NCBI RefSeq assembly: GCF_004310285.1
Contig: NZ_SISF01000030.1
Location: 62,001-126,000 of the forward strand
Reading direction: 5' to 3'
DNA length: 64,000 bases
DNA from: Agrobacterium cavarae
Lineage (GTDB): Bacteria; Pseudomonadota; Alphaproteobacteria; Rhizobiales; Rhizobiaceae
Shown here: positions 8,837-17,581 of the stretch, piece by piece
How positions within the stretch are numbered: position 1 is the stretch's first letter
Layout: the number at the start of each line of letters is the position of its first letter
The notes under the pieces: generated by a model
What the model saw: the letters and a program-made list of their open reading frames with translations, nothing else
Told to the model about the DNA's origin: nothing
Databases searched by the model: none
Made by a program: the position numbers and the translations under genes

Positions 8837-10492
8837 ATGAGCAAGCTTGTCGAAATCAAGAACCTGCATGTCGAGGCGACCACCGATTCCGGCCGGCGCA
8901 TCGAGATCATCAAAGGCGTCGATATCGAGATTGCCAAGGGCGAGATCGTCGCCCTCATCGGTGAAAGTGGTTCGGGCAAGACGACGATTGCGCTGACGCT
9001 GATGGGCTATACCCGCCCCGGCTGCCGCATTTCCGAGGGCGCGCTGCTGATCGATGGCAAGGACATGGCGACGCTTTCCGAGCGCGAACGGACCAAGGTG
9101 CGCGGCACCGAGGTCGCCTATGTGCCGCAAAGTGCCGCCGCCGCCTTCAACCCCTCGCAAACGATCATGGATCAGGTCATCGAAGTGACCCGCATCCACG
9201 GCCTGATTACCCCGGACAAGGCGCGTCAACGCGCCATCGAACTGTTCAAGGCATTGTCGCTCCCCTCGCCTGAAACCATTGGCGAACGTTATCCGCATCA
9301 GGTTTCCGGCGGGCAGCTGCAGCGGCTTGCCGCCGCTATGGCGCTGATCGGCGGCCCCAAGCTCGTGATCTTTGACGAACCGACAACAGCGCTCGATGTC
9401 ACGACCCAGATCGACGTGCTGAAGGCGTTCAAGTCGGTCATGAAGGCCGGCGGCATTACCGGCGTCTATGTCTCGCATGACCTTGCCGTGGTTGCCCAGA
9501 TCGCCGACCGCATTGTCGTCCTCAAGGGCGGCGAGGTGCAGGAAGAGGGCACGACGCAAGCCATCCTGTCGACGCCCGCGCATCCCTACACGCAGGAACT
9601 GCTCTCTGCATTCGAACCGCAGGAAACGCAATTTGCCGGCAAACGAACGGACAAGGCACAACCGCTCCTGGTCATCGAGAACGTCACCGCCGGTTACGGA
9701 AGGGTGCAGGAAGATGGCCTGCCTCTCGTCAAGGCCGTCCGTTCCGTCAGCCTCTCGGTGGAAAAGGGCCGCAATCTGGGCATCATCGGCGAATCCGGCT
9801 GCGGGAAATCGACGCTTGCCCGTTGTATCGCCGGCATCTTGCCAGCCAGCGCTGGTAACATCATATTCAACGGTAAGGAACTCGACCACGACGCCCGTCG
9901 CCGCTTCCGCGAGGCGTTGCGCGAAATGCAAATCGTTTTCCAGTATGCCGATACCGCGCTGAACCCCGCCAAGCCTATTGAAGACATTCTCGGCCGGCCG
10001 TTGACCTTCTATCACGGCCTGAACGGATCTGCCCGTAGTGCCCGTATCGATGAACTCCTCGACATGGTGCGTCTGCCGAAGGCGTTGCGCTATCGCCACC
10101 CGTCCGAACTCTCCGGCGGACAGAAGCAGCGCATCAACTTCGCTCGCGCACTCGCCGCCAATCCGAAGCTGATCATCTGTGACGAGATCACCTCAGCGCT
10201 TGATACCGTCGTCGCCGCCGCGATCATCGAACTACTGAAGGACTTGCAGCGCGAACTCGACCTCTCCTACATCTTCATCAGCCACGACCTCTCGGTGGTC
10301 GAGGCGATCTGCGACGAGGTCATGGTCATGTATCGCGGCGAGAAGGTGGAGCATCTGACGCGTGAAGATATGAAATCGCCCGCGCATCCCTATTCGAAGC
10401 TGCTCTTCTCCTCCGTGCCGAAACTCGACCCGACCTGGCTTGACACTCTAGTGCTGGAGCCGGAGTTGGTGCGGCAATATGGCCGGGCTTGA
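8837..10492 (+). CDS. ABC transporter, fused double ATP-binding protein (DppD-DppF type)
   Basis: This 551-residue protein holds two complete nucleotide-binding domains in tandem. Domain 1 has Walker A GESGSGKTT (42-50), signature VSGGQ (156-160) and Walker B LVIFDE (to Glu181). Domain 2 has Walker A GESGCGKST (318-326), LSGGQKQR and LIICDE. The linker after domain 1 contains the AHPYTQELL stretch seen in oligopeptide ATPases, and the second domain ends with AHPYSKLL. Fusion of the D and F subunits is common in alphaproteobacterial peptide-class importers. It is the last gene of the GNAT-aminotransferase-transporter operon and is convergent with the Lrp gene. Confidence 0.92.
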   Translation: MSKLVEIKNLHVEATTDSGRRIEIIKGVDIEIAKGEIVALIGESGSGKTTIALTLMGYTRPGCRISEGALLIDGKDMATLSERERTKVRGTEVAYVPQSAAAAFNPSQTIMDQVIEVTRIHGLITPDKARQRAIELFKALSLPSPETIGERYPHQVSGGQLQRLAAAMALIGGPKLVIFDEPTTALDVTTQIDVLKAFKSVMKAGGITGVYVSHDLAVVAQIADRIVVLKGGEVQEEGTTQAILSTPAHPYTQELLSAFEPQETQFAGKRTDKAQPLLVIENVTAGYGRVQEDGLPLVKAVRSVSLSVEKGRNLGIIGESGCGKSTLARCIAGILPASAGNIIFNGKELDHDARRRFREALREMQIVFQYADTALNPAKPIEDILGRPLTFYHGLNGSARSARIDELLDMVRLPKALRYRHPSELSGGQKQRINFARALAANPKLIICDEITSALDTVVAAAIIELLKDLQRELDLSYIFISHDLSVVEAICDEVMVMYRGEKVEHLTREDMKSPAHPYSKLLFSSVPKLDPTWLDTLVLEPELVRQYGRA

Positions 10493-10566
10493 GGGCTGGT
10501 TGGCCGTTCGATGGGCTAAGCGCCTGTCCCGAAGGGGAAAGCGATACCAAACCCGCGGGACCAAAA

Positions 10567-11046
10567 TCACACCGGAAACAAACTCGTCAGCGGCAGGTGC
10601 GACTTCACGATCGGTGATTTCAGCACGACGAAACTGAAATATTTGTCGATACCGATATCCATGTCGGTCAGTCGCTCCATGATTGTCTGGTATTCACCGA
10701 TCCCGGCAGTGACGAATTTCATCAAATAATCGTAGCCGCCGGAGACCAGGTGGCATTCGATCACCTGATCGATCTTGTCCACGACGGCAAGGAAGCGGGC
10801 GAAATCGACCTGACGGTGGTTCTTGAGCGTGATTTCGGTGAAGACGGTCAATGTCTGGCCAAGCTTGCCGAGATTGATCTGGGCCGAATAGCCCTCAATA
10901 TAGCCCTCCGCCTGCAAACGCTTGACACGCATCAGACAGGGGCTCGGCGACAAATGCACCAGATCGGCCAGTTCCACATTGGTGATGCGGCCATTCTTCT
11001 GCAACTCGTAGAGGATCTTGATATCCGTCCGGTCGAGTTTCATCAT
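10567..11046 (-). CDS. Lrp/AsnC family transcriptional regulator
   Basis: The 159-residue protein has the Lrp architecture: an N-terminal helix-turn-helix (DRTDIKILYELQKNGRITNVELADLV... about 5-55) and a C-terminal RAM ligand-binding domain with GGYDYLMKF. GGAGG lies 9 nt before the first of two adjacent ATGs. It is divergent from the FAD oxidoreductase at 11270 across 223 bp and convergent with the peptide-class importer. It probably senses an amino acid and controls one or both neighbours; that is inference from position. Confidence 0.92.
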   Translation of the reverse strand: MMKLDRTDIKILYELQKNGRITNVELADLVHLSPSPCLMRVKRLQAEGYIEGYSAQINLGKLGQTLTVFTEITLKNHRQVDFARFLAVVDKIDQVIECHLVSGGYDYLMKFVTAGIGEYQTIMERLTDMDIGIDKYFSFVVLKSPIVKSHLPLTSLFPV

Positions 11047-11269
11047 AGCTTGCCGCCTCCCCCGTTCTCGTCCAGCATAATATGCTGCTGGACAGCCGAA
11101 ACAACGTTAGCACAGACTGATGCGTTGTCCATCAAGCCGGTAAATCGGAATTGGCGCAGAAGATTTCGATGCTTGTGCCGGGTCCGGAATTTTCTGCCGT
11201 CGTGAACGAAACTGCGGTTCCGCAGACGCGCGCTAAGCGCATACTGTCGTGGCAGAACTGGAGATTGCC

Positions 11270-12595
11270 ATGCCCGCGCCGCTTGCCCTCATCGACACCC
11301 CCTCCGACCTGCCGCAGACCGCCGATGTCGTCGTGATCGGCGGTGGCATTGTCGGCGTCTTTGCGGCCTACTACCTGACGCAGCGCGGTCTGAAAACAGT
11401 GCTGATAGAAAAGGGCCGCATCGGCGCGGAGCAATCGAGCCGCAACTGGGGCTGGTGCCGCCAGCAGAACCGCGACGCACGCGAATTGCCGATCTCCACG
11501 AAAAGCCTCGATCTCTGGGAGCGGTTCGCCGCCGAGACGGGTGAAAATACCGGTTTCCGCCGTTGCGGTCTCCTTTATCTCTCCAACAACGAAGCCGAGA
11601 TTGCCGGCTGGGCGCGCTGGCGCGATTTCGCCAAAACCGTCGGCGTGACGACGCACGTGCTCTCAGCCGCTGAGGCCACCGAAAAGGGCCGCGCGACGGG
11701 GCAATCGTGGAAGGGCGGCGTCTTTTCGCCGACCGACGGCATTGCCCACCCGGCAAGTGCTGCACCCGCCGTTGCCCGCGCCATCATCAAGCTGGGCGGT
11801 GCTGTCATCCAGAATTGCGCGGCGCGTGGAGTCGAAACGGAAGCAGGGCGCCTGAGCGCCGTCGTCACGGAAAAGGGCACCATCCGCACGAAGACGGCAA
11901 TCCTTGCCGGCGGAGCATGGGCCTCGTCCTTCTGCCGGCAACTGGGCATCCGCTTTCCGCAGGCCTCGATCCGCTCGTCCATCCTGTCCGTTTCGGGCGG
12001 CGCGCAAGGCATTCCGCCAGCACTCCACACGGCCGGAATTTCTCTCACCGCCCGCGGCGATGGCGGCCATACGTTGGCGATCAGCGGGCGCGGGCGTGTC
12101 GATGTTACACCGCAGCAATTGCGCTTCTCACCGCAATTCCTCCCCATGTTTGCCAAGCGCTGGAAAAGCCTCGCGCCAGGCGGGTTCGAAGGTGTGAAGA
12201 GCGGCCATGAAACGCTGGCCCGCTGGCGCCTGGACCGGCCAACGCCGATGGAGCGGATGCGCATTCTCGATCCTCGACCCGATCAGGCCACCATCACACA
12301 GACACATGAACGCGCGCTGGCGTTGCTGCCTGAACTGAGGAAGACGAAGATCACCGCAAGCTGGGCCGGCTATATTGATTCCACGCCGGATGGCGTGCCG
12401 GCTATCGGCGAGGTCGAGAGCCTGCCGGGCTTCATCCTCGCCGCCGGATTTTCCGGCCACGGCTTCGGCATCGGTCCCGGGGCGGGTCATCTCATTGCCG
12501 ATATCGCGACGGGGGCTGATCCGATCGTCGATCCAAAACCCTACCACCCCTCCCGCTTCAAGGCTTCGGCCTGGGGCAAGGTGGCCGACTTCTGA
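11270..12595 (+). CDS. FAD-dependent oxidoreductase of the DAO family
   Basis: The 441-residue flavoprotein has the Rossmann motif GGGIVG (24-29), IEKGRIG and a conserved RNWGWCRQQNRD stretch (58-69) that marks a subgroup of D-amino acid dehydrogenase-like proteins. The C-terminal part has AAGFSGHGFGIGPGAGHLIAD, which closes the FAD site. A GTG at 11249 is in frame, but GGAG is correctly spaced for the ATG at 11270. It is divergent from an Lrp-type regulator, the usual layout for amino acid oxidase or dehydrogenase genes under Lrp control. Substrate is likely an amino acid or a related amine. Confidence 0.85.
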   Translation: MPAPLALIDTPSDLPQTADVVVIGGGIVGVFAAYYLTQRGLKTVLIEKGRIGAEQSSRNWGWCRQQNRDARELPISTKSLDLWERFAAETGENTGFRRCGLLYLSNNEAEIAGWARWRDFAKTVGVTTHVLSAAEATEKGRATGQSWKGGVFSPTDGIAHPASAAPAVARAIIKLGGAVIQNCAARGVETEAGRLSAVVTEKGTIRTKTAILAGGAWASSFCRQLGIRFPQASIRSSILSVSGGAQGIPPALHTAGISLTARGDGGHTLAISGRGRVDVTPQQLRFSPQFLPMFAKRWKSLAPGGFEGVKSGHETLARWRLDRPTPMERMRILDPRPDQATITQTHERALALLPELRKTKITASWAGYIDSTPDGVPAIGEVESLPGFILAAGFSGHGFGIGPGAGHLIADIATGADPIVDPKPYHPSRFKASAWGKVADF

Positions 12596-12724
12596 GGGTG
12601 GGGTCTACGCACCGACCTGTGTCATAAGATGCACCCTGTTTCCTGATCTGCCGCCCGCTTGAATTTCCTCGGAACAGGAGCGGAATCCATGAGTTATCTT
12701 GGTGCCAACAACAGGAGAAACATC

Positions 12725-13021
12725 ATGGATCATAGCAATCACATCCGCCTCACCGTTGATGAACTGAGACCCTCCGTGCTCGCAGGAGCCGCGGTCTACG
12801 GAGCAGACGATCACAAGGTCGGGAAGGTTGACCACGTCCATGGCATCGGCGAGAGCAGCAGCGTCATTATCGATGTCGGTGGCTTTCTCGGGATCGGCGC
12901 GAAGCCAGTTGCGGTTTCCATCTCCGATCTGGACTTCATGCGTGACGAGGACGGCGATGTGCATGCCGTGACCTCCTGGACCAAGGATCAGCTCAAGGAG
13001 ATGCCAGAGCATCGCGACTGA
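12725..13021 (+). CDS. PRC-barrel domain protein
   Basis: The small 98-residue protein, MDHSNHIRLT onward, carries a PRC-barrel beta fold (about 17-75: VLAGAAVYGADDHKVGKVDHVHG, then DVGGFLGIGAKPVAVSISDL). Single PRC-barrel proteins of this size are frequent in rhizobia and their function is unknown; some are stress induced. AGGAGA lies 6 nt before the ATG at 12725. A second ATG at 12689 also has a good AGGAG, which would add 12 residues that do not belong to the domain. It seems monocistronic and is followed by a strong hairpin. Confidence 0.8.
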   Translation: MDHSNHIRLTVDELRPSVLAGAAVYGADDHKVGKVDHVHGIGESSSVIIDVGGFLGIGAKPVAVSISDLDFMRDEDGDVHAVTSWTKDQLKEMPEHRD

Positions 13022-13035
13022 TCTTTCGAAAAGTG

Positions 13036-13058
13036 GAGGCGGCCTCAGGGGCCGCCTC
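13036..13058 (+). terminator. Hairpin after the PRC-barrel gene
   Basis: A perfect 9-bp stem GAGGCGGCC (13036-13044) / GGCCGCCTC (13050-13058) with a 5-nt loop lies 14 bp after the stop. It lacks a run of T, so it may act as a weak or factor-assisted terminator. Confidence 0.55.
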
Positions 13059-13219
13059 TCGCTTCGGCGCCGTGGCGACCTCATGTCTGCGGACTACAGC
13101 AAACTTTAAGCGCCATAAACTTTACAAAGACCGTGTCACTGGTGGCGGTGTTTTCATCTCCCGCCGTGTCGCTGTCCCATACCCACGATTGTATGAAAGC
13201 GTATCTCGACAGGCTCGTC

Positions 13220-13474
13220 TCACTTCAACTGGTTGAGCAGAGCCGAAATCTTGTCCGATTCCGGCAGGTGCGGCGCGTGCTCCAATTTGGATTTGTGCCG
13301 ATAGCTCGGGCTGGTCGCATACCATTCGATAAGCGCCGAGGCGACTTCCTGTGCTCTTCCGTCAGTCTTGTCGACACCGTTTTCTTCGCACCAGGCGTTG
13401 AGGAAACGGTTGACCTCTTCCAGGTCATCTGACGAAAGGGGGACGGTGGAATAAGATGGAGACTGTGTGTTCAT
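13220..13474 (-). CDS. Small conserved-looking hypothetical protein
   Basis: This reading frame gives 84 residues from the ATG at 13474 (89 from the ATG at 13489). The product is acidic, soluble and has no signal or membrane segment; it looks mostly helical (SDDLEEVNRFLNAWCEENG, then AQEVASALIEWYATSP). Codon use resembles the neighbours, which supports a real gene, but no family is recognised. Neither start has a clear Shine-Dalgarno sequence, and the upstream DNA is AT-rich, as a promoter would be. It stands alone between a PRC-barrel gene and a haem-degrading-type gene. Confidence 0.55.
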   Translation of the reverse strand: MNTQSPSYSTVPLSSDDLEEVNRFLNAWCEENGVDKTDGRAQEVASALIEWYATSPSYRHKSKLEHAPHLPESDKISALLNQLK

Positions 13475-13776
13475 GGTGGCACCACGCATTAATTATATAT
13501 GTTACAACTTCCGAATAAATTGTTTTGTTCCCATAAGTATTTGGGGCAGCTGATGATATTGCAAAAGCGGCCTCACTTTCAATATTTGCAGTAGAGGGTC
13601 GCGCCTTTTGCATGACGTGGAGCAAGCAGAAATATATGTGCTCCTCCTCATCCCGCACTCACCGAATTCTCAGGACAATCCTCCCGCCCGCGGTCGTCGA
13701 AAAGACTTGTGTGATGTGGTTGCTCCTCCTATTCAATCCCCCATCTTGAGCGCGAAAGCGTCGACCCGAGGACGTG

Positions 13777-14250
13777 ATGATGCACAATAGCAAGCCGACG
13801 ATCGAGAGCGTGAAGGCCGAAGAAGCGGCCCTGCAGGTTCCAACATTTCACTACGACTTTGCCTGGACGCTCGGAAGCCTGATCCGGCAGAAGGCGGCGG
13901 AGGAAAATCACCCTGTGGCCGTCGAGGTCAGGCACGGAAACGACGTGGTGTTTGCAACGCTTTTGCCCGGCGCAACCATCGATAATTTCGGCTGGACCCG
14001 GCGCAAATGCGCTGTCGTGCACCGCTTCCATCGCAGCTCTCTTCGCGTGCGGCTCGAGGCTGAGACCAAGGGCTATGACTTCAATGCGAAATTCGGCTTG
14101 CCCGTGACTGATTATGTGGCAAGCGGCGGCGGCTTTCCGCTGATCCTGCAGGGCGGCACGCTCGTCGGGTCCGTTGCCGTCAGTGGACTCCCCGATATAG
14201 AGGATCACGCCCTGATCGTGGAGAGCCTTCGCGAACTGCTGAGTATCTGA
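13777..14250 (+). CDS. UPF0303 / haem-degrading domain protein
   Basis: The protein of about 157 residues belongs to the UPF0303 family, whose fold is shared with HbpS/GlcG-type (haem-degrading, PF03928) proteins. Visible marks are HPVAVEVRHGNDVVFATLLPGATIDNFGWTRRKCAVVHRF and the glycine-rich ASGGGFPLIL-GTLVGSVAVSGLPDIEDHALIVE near the C-terminus. Biochemical function in this family is poorly defined. GAGG sits 5 nt before the ATG at 13777; an adjacent ATG and a GTG are also possible starts. It lies 145 bp upstream of the ABC importer operon on the same strand and may be linked to it. Confidence 0.8.
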   Translation: MMHNSKPTIESVKAEEAALQVPTFHYDFAWTLGSLIRQKAAEENHPVAVEVRHGNDVVFATLLPGATIDNFGWTRRKCAVVHRFHRSSLRVRLEAETKGYDFNAKFGLPVTDYVASGGGFPLILQGGTLVGSVAVSGLPDIEDHALIVESLRELLSI

Positions 14251-14395
14251 CGGCAGCCGCTTGATTGGGGCAGCGTTGCCAAAGGCGCCGTACGAAGAAA
14301 GAACGCTTTTCTGCATTCTTGCTAAAATGAAGAATGGCGTTCCTCGTGAGGCCTTGGCCGTTCGATTATGTTTCGCGGCGAAATAGGAGCCTCCC

Positions 14396-15232
14396 ATGTT
14401 CGTCAAAGCCTTAACCAAAGCTGTCTTCGCCATTTCCATCTCACTTGCGACACTGGCAGCAACTGAGGCTTCCGCGGATGCCACGCTTGATCGCATCAAG
14501 GGCCGCGGCAAGCTGACTGTCGGCGTCATCTTGTCCGGCGCGCCATTTGGCTACATCGATCCGGCCTCGCAGGAGCAGAAGGGGTACAATGTCGATCTCG
14601 CCAAGGCCCTGGCGGCCGATCTCGGCGTCGAGCTCGAAACCGTGACGGTGACACCGCCGAACCGCGTTCAGTTCCTGCAGCAGGGCAAGGTCGATATTCT
14701 GATCGCCAACATGCAGTACACGGAAGATCGCGCGAAGATCCTCGACTACGTTCCGACCCCTTATGATCGCGCTGGCGGCGCAGCGGTGGTGCGTAAGGAT
14801 AGCGGATTGAAGGACTGGGCCGATTTGAAGGGCAAGCCGGTTTGCATTTCGCAGGGATCCAACTACGCACAGCCATTGGCGGAAGAATACGGCGCAATCG
14901 TCAAGGGCCTGCCAAGCCAGCCGGAATCGCTTCTGGCACTTCAGGGCGGCAACTGCGTTGCCGCCGTGCATGTGGGCGCAACCGTCGGCCTTCTTCTCGT
15001 GGACCGCGCCGATGAATGGAAGGATTACGCCATCCCCTTCCCAACCGAGCTCATCCCTTCCGACTCCGTTATCTGGCTGCGCAAGGGCGAAAGCGACACG
15101 CAGGCAGCTCTCGACAACAGCGTCAAGAAGCTTCACGCGTCCGGCAAGCTGCTTGAAATGGCCAAGGCGAACCGCCTACTGAACACCAAGTATCTCGAGG
15201 AAGAAAAGACCAAGCTTTCTGCCGCGCAGTAA
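14396..15232 (+). CDS. ABC transporter substrate-binding protein, family 3 (polar amino acid type)
   Basis: The 278-residue periplasmic protein has a Sec signal peptide (about residues 1-27, ending ASADA), then the family 3 opening RIKGRGKLTVGVILSGAPFGYID and GYNVDLAKALAADLG. A QGSNYAQPLAEEYG stretch forms the hinge and ligand region. AGGAG lies before the ATG. It starts a six-gene run with tight spacing. Family 3 proteins bind amino acids; the enzymes downstream suggest a modified sulfur amino acid as ligand, which is inference. Confidence 0.92.
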   Translation: MFVKALTKAVFAISISLATLAATEASADATLDRIKGRGKLTVGVILSGAPFGYIDPASQEQKGYNVDLAKALAADLGVELETVTVTPPNRVQFLQQGKVDILIANMQYTEDRAKILDYVPTPYDRAGGAAVVRKDSGLKDWADLKGKPVCISQGSNYAQPLAEEYGAIVKGLPSQPESLLALQGGNCVAAVHVGATVGLLLVDRADEWKDYAIPFPTELIPSDSVIWLRKGESDTQAALDNSVKKLHASGKLLEMAKANRLLNTKYLEEEKTKLSAAQ

Positions 15233-15255
15233 GCGGAAGGCAGCGGTAGCGCTCC

Positions 15256-16002
15256 ATGCAAGACATGAACCCGACCAGCCTGTTCGTCGATCTGACCGGC
15301 AGGCTGGGTCTCAATTACGAATTTCTCCTGACCGGCTATGAAGCGCAGATCTGGCGCGACGGCTTTCTGACGACCCTCTATCTCGTCGCCATCACTATTC
15401 CGGTCAGCCTGTTCTTCGGTGTTATCTTTGCCGCCTGCCTGACCTCTGGCAGGTCGTGGCTCTCGACGCCTGTGCGCGCCTTCGTGGAGCTTACCCGCAA
15501 CACGCCGACGCTGGTGCAGTTGATGTTCAGCTTCCTCGTGCTCAACACCGTCGTGTCCAACTTGGTCGGCGGTGCGGTCAACAATCCTCTGTCACCATTC
15601 TTCTGGGTGGTTGCTGTGGTTGGACTGCATGTCGCCGCCCTGCACGCGGAAGCGATCCGAGGCGGTATCGAGGCGGTTCCCGCATCAATGATCGAAGCCG
15701 CGCGCGGCATGGGTTTCAGCCAGTTCGAAATTCTCCGCTTTGTCCAAATCCCGCTCGCGCTCCGCTCTTCACTGCCAGCGATCGTCAATGGCCTGATCAG
15801 CCTCGTCAAATCGACGACTGTCGGTAACGCGATCGCGGTCAGCGAAATCACCTACGCCTCCATCATGGTGTGGACGCAGCGCGACAATGTGGTCGAACTG
15901 ATGATCGTGCTGCTGGCTTTCTTCAGCCTGATAAACTTCCTCATCGCCCGCCTCGGCACATGGGTAGAACGCAAGCTGGCGGTTCCGGGGTATGGGCTAT
16001 GA
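15256..16002 (+). CDS. ABC transporter permease, HisM/GlnP type
   Basis: The 248-residue inner-membrane protein has about five hydrophobic segments and the amino-acid-permease signature AFVELTRNTPTLVQLMF, together with the EAA loop EAARGMGFSQFEILRFVQIPLALR. It forms half of the channel with the next gene. It begins 23 bp after the binding-protein gene and its stop overlaps the next start by 4 bases (ATGA). Confidence 0.92.
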   Translation: MQDMNPTSLFVDLTGRLGLNYEFLLTGYEAQIWRDGFLTTLYLVAITIPVSLFFGVIFAACLTSGRSWLSTPVRAFVELTRNTPTLVQLMFSFLVLNTVVSNLVGGAVNNPLSPFFWVVAVVGLHVAALHAEAIRGGIEAVPASMIEAARGMGFSQFEILRFVQIPLALRSSLPAIVNGLISLVKSTTVGNAIAVSEITYASIMVWTQRDNVVELMIVLLAFFSLINFLIARLGTWVERKLAVPGYGL

Positions 16003-16781
16003 GTGCAATCACCTCACAACAAACAAGCTCCAGCGGCGGCATTCTGCGCTATATCGGCTTCGTCGCCATGCCGCTTCTGGTGGTCATCTGGTCGCTGATC
16101 GATCCCACACTTGGTGCCGAGCTGGTGAAGTGGGTGCCCTATCTCGCTTCCGGCTTCTGGATGAACATCGTCATCACGTTCTCTGCTGTGACGCTGGGGA
16201 CAATTGCGGGTGTGCTTCTTGGCCTCATGCAACTGGCGCCGCTTTGGCTCATCCGCTGGCCTGCGGCGATCTATGTGCAGATTTTCCGCAATGCGCCGGC
16301 ACTCGTGCTGATCTTCGCTACCACCTACATCTTTCCCTTCGAGATCGTCGCCTTCGGCCACTACCTGCCCTTTCCAGATTGGATCAAGGCGGTGATCGGC
16401 CTCGGCATCCTGGCTAGTGCCTACATTGCCGAGATTACGCGCGGGGCAGTGCTTTCCATTCCGACAACGCAGTGGGAGGCAACCAAGGGGCTCGGCTTCT
16501 CGAGGTTACAGGCGCTGCGCTTCGTCATCCTGCCACAATGCATCAGACGGTCTCTGCCGCCCTGGATGAATGTCGCCTCTTCGATTGCCATGGGGACATC
16601 ACTTGCGTCGCTCGTCGGTGTTCACGAACTCATGCACGCCGCGACCGATGCCAGCACCGCCGTGCGCCGGCTGGACTTCACCGTCATCGCCTATGTCGTG
16701 GTCATGGCCGCCTTTTTCACGCTTTGCTACCCGCTTTCTCGACTGACGCGCCGCCTCGAGCAGCGCTTCAATGCGGGTTGA
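15999..16781 (+). CDS. ABC transporter permease, HisM/GlnP type
   Basis: The 260-residue partner permease has the motif IYVQIFRNAPALVLIFATTY and the EAA loop WEATKGLGFSRLQALRFVILPQCIRR. The start is the ATG overlapping the preceding stop. A longer frame from 15870 runs inside the previous gene and is rejected. Four or five membrane segments are visible. It is 12 bp from the ATPase gene. Confidence 0.92.
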   Translation: MSAITSQQTSSSGGILRYIGFVAMPLLVVIWSLIDPTLGAELVKWVPYLASGFWMNIVITFSAVTLGTIAGVLLGLMQLAPLWLIRWPAAIYVQIFRNAPALVLIFATTYIFPFEIVAFGHYLPFPDWIKAVIGLGILASAYIAEITRGAVLSIPTTQWEATKGLGFSRLQALRFVILPQCIRRSLPPWMNVASSIAMGTSLASLVGVHELMHAATDASTAVRRLDFTVIAYVVVMAAFFTLCYPLSRLTRRLEQRFNAG

Positions 16782-16793
16782 AGGATTTCGATC

Positions 16794-17579
16794 ATGACCA
16801 CATCCACCGACACCGCGATCGTAAAACTGGAGGACGTTCATCTCGCCTTCGGACAGACCGAGGTTCTCAAGGGCATCGATCTCACCGTCAACAAGGGCGA
16901 TGCCGTCTCGATCATCGGCCCCTCGGGCTCGGGAAAGTCGACGCTTCTTCGCTGCATCAACGCGCTCGTCACGCCGCAGAAGGGCCGCATCACCGTCGCT
17001 GGCACGCGCGTGGATGAGCTGACGAAGGAAAGCGAACGCATCGCGCTACGCAAGCGCGTCGGCATCGTCTTCCAGCAGTACAATCTCTTCCCGCATCTGA
17101 CTGTGCTCGACAACATCGTGCTGGCACCTACCCGCATCTTAGGCGCGGACCGCGGAGCGACCGTCAAGCTTGCACGCGAGTTGCTGGAAAAGGTGCGACT
17201 TTCGGAAAAGGCCGACGCCTATCCAGGCCAGTTGTCGGGAGGCCAGCAGCAGCGTGTGGCGATCGCCAGGGCTTTGGCGATGAAGCCTGAGCTTGTGCTC
17301 TTCGACGAGGTAACATCGGCGCTCGATCCGGAAACGGTGGGCGAAGTTCTCTGGGTCATCCGCGACCTGATCCGCGATGGGATGACCAGCATTCTGGTTA
17401 CGCATGAGATGCGTTTTGCCGAAGAAATCAGCGATACGGTCATCTTCACTGAAAATGGCCGGGTGGTGGACCAAGGCTCGCCGAAGCACATTTTCCACCA
17501 GTCGCAAAATCCCCGCATCCGTCAATTTGTTGGCGGTCTTTCCGGCGGGCGATCCGTTCGCGATGGCGAGGGCATTTGA
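16794..17579 (+). CDS. ABC transporter ATP-binding protein, GlnQ type
   Basis: The 261-residue ATPase of the polar amino acid importer has Walker [10 protein letters not shown] (42-50), Q-loop FQQYNLFPHLT, signature LSGGQQQR, Walker B LVLFDEVTSALD and switch His in LVTHEM. The Walker B sequence has DEVTS rather than the usual DEPTS, a common variant. Its stop (TGA) lies 2 bp before the start of the MmgE/PrpD gene, indicating one transcript. Confidence 0.93.
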   Translation: MTTSTDTAIVKLEDVHLAFGQTEVLKGIDLTVNKGDAVSIIGPSGSGKSTLLRCINALVTPQKGRITVAGTRVDELTKESERIALRKRVGIVFQQYNLFPHLTVLDNIVLAPTRILGADRGATVKLARELLEKVRLSEKADAYPGQLSGGQQQRVAIARALAMKPELVLFDEVTSALDPETVGEVLWVIRDLIRDGMTSILVTHEMRFAEEISDTVIFTENGRVVDQGSPKHIFHQSQNPRIRQFVGGLSGGRSVRDGEGI

Positions 17580-17581
17580 TC

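Noticed and set aside
13425..13658. A 77-codon minus-strand frame upstream of the small unknown gene
   Set aside because: It has an odd composition, no ribosome site and overlaps the AT-rich promoter-like DNA.
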